DNA of 64,000 bases from Desulfothermus okinawensis JCM 13304. Lineage in GTDB: Bacteria; Desulfobacterota; Desulfovibrionia; Desulfovibrionales; Desulfothermaceae. Of the stretch, positions 12,013 through 21,599 are shown one piece after another. Each line of letters opens with the position of its first letter. Position 1 is the stretch's first letter. The translations under genes were made by a program, and so were the position numbers. The stretch lies in NCBI GenBank assembly GCA_001311565.1, contig BBBM01000002.1, positions 62,001-126,000 of the forward strand, written 5' to 3'. The notes under the pieces were generated by a model. That model saw only the letters and a program-made list of their open reading frames with translations. It was not told the DNA's origin and made no database searches.

Positions 12013-13092
12013 TTATGATATGGAGTCAGTATCAATCTTACAATATGAAGATGATTTATCAATATCTATAATTTTAACACCTTTTACATATTCCTTAGTA
12101 GAGTAATGGGTTATATTTTCTAATTTATAGGTTATTTCTTTAACCCTTTCCAGTTGTCTTTTGAGCTCAATACAGTTTTCATCATTGGGATACTCATCTA
12201 ATATTTCTCCAACTATAAACATCATATTCTGAAGGGGTTGATTCATTTCATGACAAGTGGCTCCAGCCATTTCCAATACCCCTTGTAGTTTTTCCCTCAT
12301 GAGTTTTTCCTGAGCTGCTCTCTTTAAGTCAGTGACATCTCTAGCCACTGCAATTAAACAGTCCCTATTATCATACTGTATCTTGTGTGCAGACCATAAA
12401 ACGTCTATTATTGAGCCATCTTTTTTTCTTAAATTGCACCTCTGCATTACAGATCTTTCCGTATTTTTTTCAAAAGGTTATGAAGTTCATCTCGTTGTTT
12501 AGGGTCTGCCCATATCCCAAGATCCATTGAACTTTTTCCTATGACCTCTTTCTTATTGTATCCAGTTGTGTCCAAAAATGCTTCGTTTACTTCCAAGTAG
12601 ATACCTTCGTCCACGGTACTTATGACGATCCAGTCAGGTGACAGTTTAAATGCCTTTTCAAATTTTTTCTTCTGATTTTTTTTAGTTGTTCTTTGGCCAG
12701 TTGTTCCTCAGTGTTATCTAAGAAAAATCCAAGAATAGATTCTTTACCGTTATACAGAATAGAACATACACTTTCTAAAATATATTTTGTTTCTCCATTT
12801 TTGTCTTTGATTTTGTTTAAAAATGGTTTGTCCCTATCCCTTTTAACATGGCTATGGCATACTGTCTCACTTCATCCCTGTTTTCCAAGGCTATTAATTC
12901 AATTGGGGAGATACTCTTCAGTTCACTAAATGAATATCCAGTTATCTTTTCAAATTGGGGATTTACATAACTAAATTGCCTTTTTGTAATAATATATATT
13001 CCTATGGGCGAATGCTTGAAAAGTAAAGATACCAATTGGGTGTTTAACTGGGGTCTTAGCCTTAGTTCATCTATATTATCTGTCTTTTCCAT
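12013..13092 (-). CDS. PAS-PAS sensor protein with HisKA domain but no ATPase domain
   Basis: Two PAS domains in tandem. The first starts near residue 25 (FKHSPIGIYIITKRQFSYVN) and the second near residue 150 (FKLSPDWIVISTVDEGIYLEVN). A DHp-type helix with the H-box motif CHEMNQPLQNMMF follows. The protein then ends after about 80 more residues (HYSTKEYVKGVKIIDID), with no N, G1 or G2 boxes of a HATPase domain. No such domain lies in the 100 bases before the next gene, so this is not a simple frameshift loss. Breaks occur near 12463, 12680 and 12842. It could be a phosphoacceptor used by another kinase, or a PAS-dependent scaffold. Confidence 0.75.
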
Positions 13093-13132
13093 AGAGATCC
13101 ATTGCTCCCCATTTATATTTTGTCAAAAGAAA

Positions 13133-13148
13133 GGGGCTAGATAGCCCC
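13133..13148 (-). terminator. Short hairpin after apbE
   Basis: GGGGCTA / TAGCCCC with a two-base loop lies just after the apbE stop on the minus strand, followed on that strand by a TTTCTTTT stretch. It probably terminates or attenuates apbE transcription before the PAS sensor gene. Confidence 0.6.
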
Positions 13149-13179
13149 AAAACATTCCCATCAATTTTTTGTCTTTATT

Positions 13180-14207
13180 TTAAGTCTTAAATTTTTCCCA
13201 GGTATTAGATGAAAGACACCTTTCCCCATGGGTGACCATTAATATTGGAAGGTTTAGCTCATTTGCAACTTTCACTGCCTTTTCTGGGCTAAGGCAAAAA
13301 AAACCAGTAGCCAATCCATCAGCAAGACAGGCAGTCTTGGACATAACAGTACAACTGATGGTTCTTTGTGGAGATAGATCTAGATCTTTATCAATTATAT
13401 GAAATATTTTCTTGGAATGGTCAAAGTAATTTCTGTAATTACCAGAGGTGGCAATGGCAAGGTGGGATAATTTTACTGTTTGTATATATTTCTTTTCCAT
13501 ATGGGGATCTTCTATACCTATTGTCCACTTCTGTTTACCATCTTTATCTCCTATTAGGCGAATATCTCCTCCAGCATCTATAAGGGCATGCTTTATTCCA
13601 TATTTTGAAATGACTTCTGCTGCTTGATCCACGATATATCCTTTTGCAATGCCGTCCAAGGTAATCTTTGTCTCTTTGGACAGGGTAATTTTTTTGGGTG
13701 AGATGTGTATATTTTCCCATCCAACATAGGGTAAGATCTCTCTAATCTCCTCAAGTTGCGGGAATTTTCCGTGAACCCTGAGTTCTTCTTCAATTGTTTC
13801 CAATAGAGGCAAAATAGTGATGTCAAATTTTTCTGAACAGAGCTTGGCAATTGACTGGGATTTTTTTTAAGTAAGTCAGAAAACTCAGGTGGAACATCAT
13901 TTAAGGTTTTGTTTTCGTTTAAGTAAGATATATGACTATTTGGATTAAATCTATCAAATATATCTATTAGCTTTTTCATTTTTGAAAAGGCCATTTCCTG
14001 TGCTTTAACCGCTCTTTCCTTTGACTGGTCATAAATAGTTATGGTCACATAAGTACTCATAAGGGGTAGGGTACGGGAGACCTTCTTTAGTTTATCAAAT
14101 TCTCTGCTAAATACAGGTTCTACTGAAACAATGGAAAATGTACTTGCCGCAGTTAAAAGGCCTAGGATTTTTAGACAATCTCTTCTTGTATACCTTTTGT
14201 TTGCCAT
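13180..14207 (-). CDS. apbE: FAD:protein FMN transferase (ApbE)
   Basis: Covalently attaches FMN to Thr residues of redox proteins such as Rnf and Nqr subunits. The N-terminus has a twin-arginine signal (TRRDCLKILGLLTAASTFSI), implying periplasmic location. The catalytic region is seen as DAGGDIRLIGDKDGKQKW, the GNYRNYF segment, and SKTACLADGLATGFF, which supplies the Mg-binding DA..T motif. The frame breaks at the T run near 13861-13869. Length is about 340 residues, standard. It is divergent from the homocysteine cluster, whose UPF0280 member is a distant structural relative of ApbE. No rnf or nqr genes are in view. Confidence 0.92.
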
Positions 14208-14429
14208 ATTTTTTTCCCTAACCTTTTTATGTTTTTTTTAGTCTTGTAAGTTAATATTGAGTTTCCTGTCAAGGAATATTAAAGTTGACCATTGATTTAA
14301 TGTACATGTGTTATTAACAACTTGAAATGGTTTAAAAAAAACAACTAATAGATTTTTATTGTTTTCTGTCTTAGTTTTTCTTACTATTTTTCCATTGTAT
14401 AACTAATTATCTATACAGGAGTTGAAATT
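14208..14429. other. Divergent intergenic region, apbE / homocysteine cluster
   Basis: About 220 AT-rich bases between divergent genes. It must hold promoters for both sides. I see no riboswitch-like conserved core and no strong inverted repeat; TGTTATTAACAAC (from about 14310) is a short imperfect palindrome that could be an operator. Confidence 0.4.
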
Positions 14430-15633
14430 ATGGGAAATTTTGAGGTGAAGAAGAGTATTCATGAGATAAATAAAAAGATCAAAGAGGGAAAGGCAGTGGT
14501 GGTTACTGCTGAAGAGATGGTGGATATTGTAAAAACTGAAGGGGTAAAAAAACGCCTTCAAAAGGGTAGATGTTGTCACAACTGGTACATTCGGTGTAAT
14601 GTGTTCTTCTGGAGCGTTTATAAATTTTGGTCACACCAAGCCCAAAATAAAGGCATCTAAGGTATGGTTAAATGATGTAGAAGCCTACGCTGGTATAGCA
14701 GCAGTTGATTGCTTTATAGGGGCCACCCAGGTCCAGGAAGATGATCCTTTAAATAAAGTTCATCCTGGCCGGTTTAGATATGGTGGTGGACATGTAATTG
14801 AAGACTTGATAGCTGGAAGGCAGGTTAAACTAAAGGCAAAGGCATATGGTACAGACTGTTACCCTTTAAAGGAATATGAGGCAGTTGTTACTATAAATGA
14901 TTTGAGAGATGCCTTTTTATACAATCCAAGGAATGCATATCAAAATTATAATTGTGCAGTGAACCTCTCAAAGAGGACAATATACACTTATATGGGGGTC
15001 CTGAGACCAAACCTTGGGAATGCTACGTATTCCACTTCAGGGCAACTAAGTCCCCTTTTAAATGATCCTTTTTATTGGACAATTGGTGTAGGTACAAAGA
15101 TTTTCCTTGGAGGGGCAGTTGGTGTGGTCTCGTGGAGGGGGACACAACATAACCCAAATGCAATGAGAGGGGAAAACGGAATTGTAAAAGAGGGTGCTGG
15201 GACCTTAGCTGTTACAGGTGATATGAAACAGATGTCTCCTAGATATATTAGAGGCGCCTCAATTCTAGGTTATGGGTGTTCGCTTATGGTTGGTATTGGA
15301 GTGCCAATTCCCATTATAAATGAGGAAATGGCCTATTTCACAGGTCAGTCAGATGCAGACATCTATTGCCAGGTGGTGGACTATGGTATTGATTATCCAA
15401 ATGCAATAGATAGATCCCTGGGAGAGGTGAGTTATATGGAACTTCGCTCAGGAAAGATAAATGTAATGGGTAAGGAGATTCCAACTGCTCCTTTGTCCAG
15501 TTATTTTATGGCACGGGAAATAGCCTTAAAGCTGAAAGATTGGATAATTAAAGATAAATTTACCTTAGGTGAAGTCCAACTTCCTCTTCCAACAATAGAT
15601 TTTAAAGGGTCCATTGATGCTGGTGATAGATAG
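14430..15633 (+). CDS. Homocysteine biosynthesis protein (DUF39/COG1900)
   Basis: A protein of about 400 residues that with the next two genes makes homocysteine from aspartate semialdehyde without O-acylhomoserine (role shown genetically for homologues in Methanosarcina and Desulfovibrio). The start ATG 14430 follows AGGAG. Conserved Cys positions are visible in VTTGTFGVMCSSGA, YGTDCYPLKEYEAVV and QNYNCAVNLSKRTIYTY; Gly-rich LGGAVGVVSWRGTQHNPN and GYGCSLMVGIGVPIP follow. No CBS domains are attached. The frame breaks once at the A run 14547-14553. It overlaps the UPF0280 start by 17 bases, indicating translational coupling. Confidence 0.9.
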
Positions 15634-16344
15634 ATTCTACAGGGATTTTACCTCCACTAAGAGGTGGGCTACCTATAGGGTAAAAGTGGAATCATCGGAC
15701 CTCTACATAAGGACAAAGGATGAATACTCTTCATTTGTGAAAAAGAAGCTCATTAAACTTAGAAAGGATATTGAGGCAGAGATAAGGAGATGCCCTGCGT
15801 TTTTGACTTCATTTGAGCCTATTTTGCCAAAATTCCACAATATTCCAGAGGTAGTAAAGATTATGTACAGGGCATCTGAGAAGGCTGGTGTTGGTCCAAT
15901 GGCATCAGTGGCTGGCGCTATTGCACATATTATAGGGGAAGAGTTGTCAAAAAAGAGTGAAGAAGTAATTGTTGAAAATGGAGGTGATATTTTTATTAAT
16001 GTAAAAAAAAGAGGTGAAGATGACTGTTTTTGCAGGAGATTCTCCATTTTCAGGAAAGATTGGTCTAAAAATTTCTCCTGATATGTCTCCTGTTGGGGTA
16101 TGCACTTCCTCTGGATCTGTTGGCCATTCCATGAGTTTCGGTAGCTGATGGATTTACTGTAATATCAAAGGATACTGCCCTAGCTGATGCAGTAGCCACA
16201 GGAGGGGCAAATAGGATAAAATCCAAAAATGATATAGAAAAAGCTATTGAATATGGCATGTCAATTGATGGAGTTTTAGGCGTGCTTGCAATATACAAAG
16301 ATGTAATAGGGGCGAAGGGTATAATTGAATTCTGTGAAATATAA
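15617..16344 (+). CDS. UPF0280 family protein (ApbE superfamily), homocysteine cluster
   Basis: A protein of about 242 residues beginning [17 protein letters not shown] inside the end of the DUF39 gene. Core motifs are [55 protein letters not shown] and [16 protein letters not shown], which resemble ApbE elements. The family is repeatedly found with DUF39 and NIL-ferredoxin genes, so a role in sulfur insertion or cofactor handling for homocysteine formation is inferred. Breaks lie at the A run near 16003 and near 16140. Stop at TAA 16342-16344. Confidence 0.87.
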
Positions 16345-16365
16345 AAAATAAGAGAGAGTTAAATT

Positions 16366-16805
16366 ATGGGTGAAAAAAAATATAAAAAAAAAATGTGCTG
16401 TTAATTTTTAGTAAAGATGTTATGTATAATCCTGTAATTTACAAATTGGCAGCAGACTTTAGGATAATATTTAATGTCTTAGAGGCAAAGATCTTTCCCC
16501 GTCAAGAAGGAAGGCTTATATTGCAATTAATTGGAACTGAAGAGCAAATTAATGAAGGGGTTAGTTATCTTATTGATGAGGGTGTTAAAGTAGAGGTCCT
16601 TGCAGAAAAGATTAAAAAGGATGAAAATGTTTGTGTGCACTGTGGTGCATGTCTTGCTGTTTGTAGGTCTGATGCAATATATTATGACAAGGCAAGTGCT
16701 AAGATTATGTTCTCTGCAGAACATTGTGTTGCGTGTGGACAGTGTGAATTAGTGTGTCCAGTGGGTGCTGTTAGGACAGCATCTATAGACATGGAAATAA
16801 TATAA
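16366..16805 (+). CDS. NIL-domain 2[4Fe-4S] ferredoxin, homocysteine cluster
   Basis: A protein of about 145 residues. The N-terminal NIL domain (about residues 8-80, a fold shared with the C-terminus of MetN) is followed by two tetranuclear cluster motifs, CVHCGACLAVCRSDA and CVACGQCELVCPVGA. It likely donates electrons or sulfur during homocysteine synthesis and may sense methionine through NIL. The start ATG 16366 needs two A runs (16373-16380 and 16384-16393) shortened by one. It is the last gene of the three-gene cluster. Confidence 0.92.
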
Positions 16806-16824
16806 ATTAAATAGGACGATTAAT

Positions 16825-17166
16825 ATGGAAGAATATCTTGAATTTGAACAAATAGATTCAAATACCTCTCCTTTGGACAGAGTATTTGATAATAAGTCTA
16901 GCTTTAGAAAAGAATATAGAATACAAACAGAAGGTAATATTGATGTTAGCTTTAAAGGTAAATTATATAAAGTGTCCAATTTATCTACAGCGGGATTTCA
17001 AATACTATTAAAAGATATAGATGATATAAATAGTGATACCAAATTGGATTTTAAATTATTCTTTGACAATGATGAAATAAATGGTGTATGTTTAGTGAAG
17101 TATATTGAAAAAATAGATCTAGACCTATTTGCTGCTGGAATAAAAATAGAATCTTTTTTTAGATAA
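16825..17166 (+). CDS. PilZ domain protein (c-di-GMP receptor)
   Basis: A 113-residue uninterrupted protein. It carries RKEYR (the RxxxR half of the PilZ signature) followed about 30 residues later by NLSTAGF (the D/NxSxxG half), then a beta-barrel ending LDLFAAGIKIESFF. Binding of cyclic di-GMP is therefore likely. It starts 20 bases after the ferredoxin gene but looks functionally unrelated; an HD-GYP phosphodiesterase in the same window (59.4-61.3 kb) could lower its ligand. Confidence 0.88.
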   Translation: MEEYLEFEQIDSNTSPLDRVFDNKSSFRKEYRIQTEGNIDVSFKGKLYKVSNLSTAGFQILLKDIDDINSDTKLDFKLFFDNDEINGVCLVKYIEKIDLDLFAAGIKIESFFR

Positions 17167-17222
17167 AGAGCAGAAGCAAAAATACGTAAGGTATGTAGAA
17201 AAGATACGGAATAAAGTGTTAG

Positions 17223-17642
17223 ATGAGAAAACAGATGCCTAATAACAAAGAAAGTCTCTTAGAGGAAATTTTGACTTCATCCAATGGGGATTCAAAAGAG
17301 GCAAATGACCTTTTGGATTTTATTGAAAATTTGGCTTCAGACATGCTAGATGCAGGCCATACCCATGAGAAGTCGGTATGTGGAACAAAAAAAAACAACA
17401 AAAAAAGAAAGTCATTAAAAGGACTTATTATTTGAGGAAAGAGCTTATAACTCTTTTAAGTGAAGCAGAGAATAAACTAAAGGAAATAAAACATTCTAAA
17501 AGATTTATTTCCCAAAAAAAGGGTGACAAAATCAAAGATCGTTAATTTGGCCCTTGAGTTGTTGCTAAACGATTTTGCAGAAAAAGGGGAAGACAGTTTT
17601 TTTATTTAAAAGGCTTTTTGTCAAAATTCTGGAGAAAGATTG
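17223..17642 (+). CDS. Ribbon-helix-helix protein upstream of ParA-like ATPase
   Basis: A protein of about 135 residues. The N-terminal half is acidic and helical (SLLEEILTSSNGDSKEANDL), the middle is very Lys-rich, and the C-terminus is RVTKSKIVNLALELLLNDF, a typical ribbon-helix-helix or ParG/CopG-like DNA-binding segment. Repairs are needed in the A runs 17389-17405 and 17514-17520. If the T run at 17597-17603 is also one too long, the stop is TGA 17641-17643, overlapping the next ATG as TGATG; otherwise it stops at 17607-17609. The pairing with a ParA ATPase suggests a ParB-like partner. Confidence 0.65.
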
Positions 17643-18539
17643 ATGATAATTATTGAGTGCCCAAAATGCAAACATAAGCATAAGATTCCAAAGGAAAAGT
17701 TGCCAACCACCCCAAAGGTAGCTAGGTGTAAGATTTGTGGCCATAGGTTTTCAGTAAATTTTAAACAAAGAGATTCATCTGTTAGAAAGATTGGTGTGTG
17801 TATAAGCAAAGGTGGGGTTGGGAAAACCACCACTTCTGTAAATATAGCAGCTGGTCTTGCCCTTGGAGGCTACAGGGTGCTTTTAGTGGATACAGATACA
17901 CAAGGACAATGCAGCTTTTTACTTGGAGTTAAGCCACCAGCAGGCTTAACAGAATTTGTCTTGGAGGAATTGCCCCTTGAAAAATGTCTCTATAGGGCAA
18001 GAGAAAACCTCTATCTCCTTGCAGGGGGTAGAGGGCTTGCTGGGGTCAAGCGTTTGATAGATAGGGAGTATTTTGGTGGGGAGAGGACCTTATCAGAGGC
18101 CATTTCAAAGATTCATGGTGATTTTGACTATGTGATTGTGGACACATCCCCTGGTTGGGATTCGCTATCTGTCAATGTTATGTTTTATGTTAATGAGGCA
18201 TTAATACCAGTATCCTTGGAGATTATGACAATTCAGGCCCTGGCCCAGTTTTTAAAGACCATTGCCGGGATTCAAAAATATAGGCTGAATTTGAGATAAA
18301 ATATATAGTGCCCACATTTTTTTGATATGAGGGTAAAGAAGAGGACCATGGCAATGTTGGAAAAATTAAAATCTCTTTATAAAGATAAAGTATGCGATCC
18401 CATTAGGTATAACAATATGCTCTCCCAGGCACCAATGTATGGAAAGACAATATTTGAATATGCCCCAGGGAGCAAAGGGGCCCAGGATTACAGACAGCTT
18501 GTAAAGAGAATATCCAATAATCCTGATTTGTTCAATTAA
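17643..18539 (+). CDS. ParA-family ATPase with N-terminal zinc ribbon
   Basis: About 300 residues. The first 40 residues form an MJ0042-type zinc finger (ECPKC ... ARCKICGHRFSV, positions 17658-17756). A ParA/MinD ATPase follows with the deviant Walker A SKGGVGKTTTSVNIAAG, VLLVDTDTQGQ (Walker A') and DYVIVDTSPGW (Walker B). Conserved late motifs VPTFFDMR and the C-terminal helix region complete the fold after repair of a G run near 18286 and the T run 18317-18323. The start ATG 17643 has TGGAGAAA upstream. The combination with a ribbon-helix-helix protein suggests positioning of DNA or a cellular cluster; chromosomal parABS is not evident because no ParB is nearby. Confidence 0.87.
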
Positions 18540-18703
18540 TTAGTTATACTTATGAATTCATGTAGTTAACAGCCAATAAGATCTAGTTGAAAACCATAAA
18601 ATATTATTGTACTCCTCTCTCTACCACGGCTAACCCACTTTTGGTTCTCTTTGGATGTAAGGATTTTGAATATTAGTAACTGCTAAAAGAATAAAGGTAA
18701 AGA

Positions 18704-19068
18704 TTATTCACCAATTGCTTCTTTCACTCTTTTTTTTAGCTCTTTGATTTTTATAGGTTTTGGGAAAAAAATCAAATACTCGTTTTCTGAGTGCCTCTAT
18801 GGCTATATCCAAAGTAGCATAAGCAGTTATCATAATCACTTTTGTATCGGGATAGAGCTTATTTACTGTTTGTAAGATCTGCATGCCGTCTACCCCTTCC
18901 ATTTTTAGATCAGTAATCACTAGGTCAAATTTTTTTTTCTTTTATCCTTTCCAATGCCTTTTTGCTATCTACAAAGGTCTCTACTTCGTAGCCTTCCTTT
19001 GTAAGAGTCATTTCAGCCATTTTACATACTATTTCTTCATCATCTATAACTATAATGCTTTTTGCCAT
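18704..19068 (-). CDS. Single-domain response regulator (CheY-like)
   Basis: A stand-alone receiver of about 121 residues starting at ATG 19068 behind AGGAGGAAT. Acidic pair in VIDDEE, phospho-acceptor Asp in VITDLKMEG, Thr in IMITAYAT, and Lys in the repaired FFPKPIK. No output domain follows; it ends near 18704. Repairs are at T runs near 18730 and 18764 and near 18930. It is translated one base after the upstream kinase gene, so the two form a pair, and the signal is probably passed to another protein or phosphorelay step. Confidence 0.87.
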
Positions 19069-19069
19069 C

Positions 19070-20547
19070 CTATTCCTCCTTGTTTTTTTTGTATAAGCTG
19101 GTAATTCTATGGTAAAGGTGGTTCCTTTTTGTGGTTCAGATTCTACTGAAATTTTACCGCTATGTTGTTTTATTATCCCATAACTAACAGAGAGGCCCAG
19201 TCCAGTTCCTTTTGTTCCTTTTGTGGTAAAAAAAGGGGTCAAATATATGCGGTAGGGTCTCAGGATTTATACCCATCCCAGTATCACGTACCTTTATTAT
19301 AATTTTGTCCTGGTCTGGAGAAGGAAAAGCATCGATAAACAGTTCTCCTCCCTTGGACATTGCCTGCATGGCATTTGTATACAGATTTACAAGTACTTGC
19401 TGTATTTGATCTTCATCTATCTCAACATAAGGTAAATTCTTGGAAATCTTTTTGTGAACGTTAATATTTGATATCCGTAATTGATTCTCCACCAGAGATA
19501 GACTTTTTTTCTATAACATCCTTTAAATTACATACCTTAAGTTCTGGTTTTTTTCTGTCTTGAAAAATCCAGTAGGTTTCGGACTATTTTTTTTTATCCT
19601 TTCTGCTTGTACCTGTATGTCCTGCATAAATTTTTTTCTTTTCATCATCATCTAATGAATCATAATAAGTTAAAAATCCCTCTGAAAGCATGGATATGTT
19701 ATTTAGTGGATTCCCTAGCTCATGGGCAACACCAGAAATAAGGACACCCAAAGAGGCCAATTTTTTTTGCCTGTAGAAGCTGTTCTTCTCTCTTTTCCAG
19801 TTCCTTTGCCATCCGAGAAATGGCCTCTATAACTAATCCTACCTCATCTTGTACATTTGGTTGGATTTTTGAATACACTAATGACACATCATGGAAACGA
19901 CCTTGAGCTACTTCATTGGTCATTTGCTTCATTTTTATTAGCTTTTTTTGTGAGTACAGATGAAAAGTATCTCCAAGTCACCATATGGGCTAAAAATATA
20001 CCAAATAGAGAAAAGAGTATTACAAGGGTCACATGATGAATTATTTTGTTTATCTTTTTCCTTTCTCGTTTTATTAGATGGATAGAAAGACTTGTTAATT
20101 TATGTCCAAACTCCCTCAGCTCATTCCCATATTCTTGATTATGAGAAGACTCTTTGATTTTTTGGATGGTTTTCAAATAATTGTTTAAGGTTTGGTTTAG
20201 GGTATTGTAAATATCTTTAGTCAATATATGGCTAAGGACATTTTTGTTTTTTTTCCAATTCACTGGCAACAAATTTTCCTTTCTTATAGGCTTCTATTAA
20301 GCTACTTATGTCGTGATACAGAAAATAATTTTTCTCAGACTTCCTCATTTCTAAAAATGAGATGTTTATATTATCGAATAATTCAACAAACTTAACCTTT
20401 GAGAGGAGAGTGTGAACTGTCAAAAAAATAAATATGGATATAGAAGCAATAATGGTGGCTTCAATAAAAATAGCAAAGTTTATTTTTTTGCCTTATAGAT
20501 AACTTATTATTTAGGTCTTTTATGTAACGATAAAATCTATTCTTCAT
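19070..20547 (-). CDS. Membrane sensor histidine kinase (HAMP-HisKA-HATPase)
   Basis: About 490 residues. One membrane helix near the N-terminus ([20 protein letters not shown]) and a second near residue 185 ([18 protein letters not shown]) bracket a sensor region of about 150 residues rich in helices. A HAMP linker, the H-box [14 protein letters not shown]-box [16 protein letters not shown]1 DTGMGI and G2 [12 protein letters not shown] follow. Six or more homopolymer repairs are needed. The start overlaps the end of the DUF202 gene by 11 bases. If the T run near 19083-19090 were really as long as written, the kinase would read through into the receiver as a hybrid; the clear ribosome site argues for separate genes. 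Confidence 0.87.
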
Positions 20548-21599
20548 CACTAAATTCTCTGTCTGGTACAAATGATCCAAATCTAAGGAGTCTTTTTATC
20601 TCTTCTTCCCTTTTTTTGAGGGCCTTATAAGTTAATTCTGCCTCTAACTGTTTCATTACCTTTCTTTCATGGAAAAGGGTGTCTTTGAACATAAATGCCG
20701 CAATCCCTATTACACAAGCACCCATCAATATTATGGCAAAATCTAGTATTGTCCACCACCCCCATCCAAAGTATCGCATAAAACCACATCCCAATGCAAT
20801 AAACCCAACACCGGTTCTAAGGTAAGAAAGCTCTGTTCTGATCCTTGCCATAATTGTTCTGTACTGGGCAAAGTTCGTCCTATTTCGTGCTAATTCTGTA
20901 CGTCCTCCTGCCAGTCTAGTCCTGATTTCAGATAGCTGGGTGCGCATCTGCGCCCAATCAGTTCTTTTATTTGCAAGATCAGTTCTTTTTTCAGAGAGTT
21001 GAGTTCTATGCTCAGCCAGACTAGTTCTTTTATTTGCAAGATCAGTTCTTTTGTTTGCCAATTTTGTTCTATCATCAGCAAGATCAGTTCTTTTTTTCAG
21101 AGAGTTGAGTTCTATGCTCAGCCAGATTAGTTCTTTTATTTGCAAGATCAGTTCTACCTTGGGCGAGTTCAGTTCTTTTATTAGCGAGGTTAGTTCTATT
21201 TTCAGCCAACTCAGTTCTTTTGTTTGCGAGATTGGTTCTGCCCTCAGCCAGATTAGTTCTTTTATTTGCAAGATCAGTTCTGCCTTGGGCAAGTTCAGTT
21301 CTTTTATTAGCGAGGTTAGTTCTATTTTCAGCCAACTCAGTTCTTTTGTTTGCGAGATTGGTTCTGCCCTCAGCCAGACTAGTTCTTTTATTTGCAAGAT
21401 CAGTTCTACCTTGAGCGAGTTCAGTTCTGCCTTTTGCGAGTCTGGTTCTATTTTCTGCTAGTTTAGTCCTGTATTGGGCAAGGTTAGTAGTATTTTCTGC
21501 TAATTCCTTCCTCTTTCGCATCCATTCATTCATTTCTTCTAAAAATTCTTCATAAAAAGCATCATGGGCTTCACAATGTTGGTCTTTACGCTCATCCAT
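20537..21599 (-). CDS. Heptad RT-repeat protein with C-terminal DUF202-like membrane domain
   Basis: A 353-residue protein of striking composition. Residues 1-38 are acidic with the start MDERKDQHCEAHDAFYEE. Residues 39-262 are 32 consecutive seven-residue repeats of the form xLAxxRT, for example NLANKRT, ELAENRT, ELAQGRT, DLANKRT. The array runs straight into ELSYLRTGVGFIALGCGF, the entry of a DUF202-like domain with two membrane helices, then a charged tail (MKQLEAELTYKALKKREEE). Each repeat resembles the RTxLAxxRT motif that starts DUF202 domains, so the array looks like an expansion of that motif into a long amphipathic helix. One frame break lies in the T run 21090-21096. It is translationally coupled to the sensor kinase gene downstream. 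Confidence 0.8.
21171..21422 (-). repeat. Two tandem 126-bp repeats within the heptad array
   Basis: Bases 21171-21296 and 21297-21422 are nearly identical (four differences counted by eye). Each unit encodes six heptads. This indicates recent growth of the array by duplication of a six-heptad block on top of the basic 21-bp periodicity that spans about 20813-21485. Confidence 0.92.

Noticed and set aside
18925-19242. Hybrid kinase-receiver read-through at the kinase/receiver junction
   Set aside because: The read-through depends on one eight-base T run; shortening it brings in a stop directly before a strong AGGAGG and ATG for the receiver.
21051-21461. Long plus-strand open frame opposite the heptad-repeat gene, with its own Ser/Phe repeat pattern
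   Set aside because: It is the antisense shadow of the 21-bp repeats. The minus-strand reading has a ribosome site, a sensible start and continues into a recognisable DUF202 domain; the plus reading has none of these.
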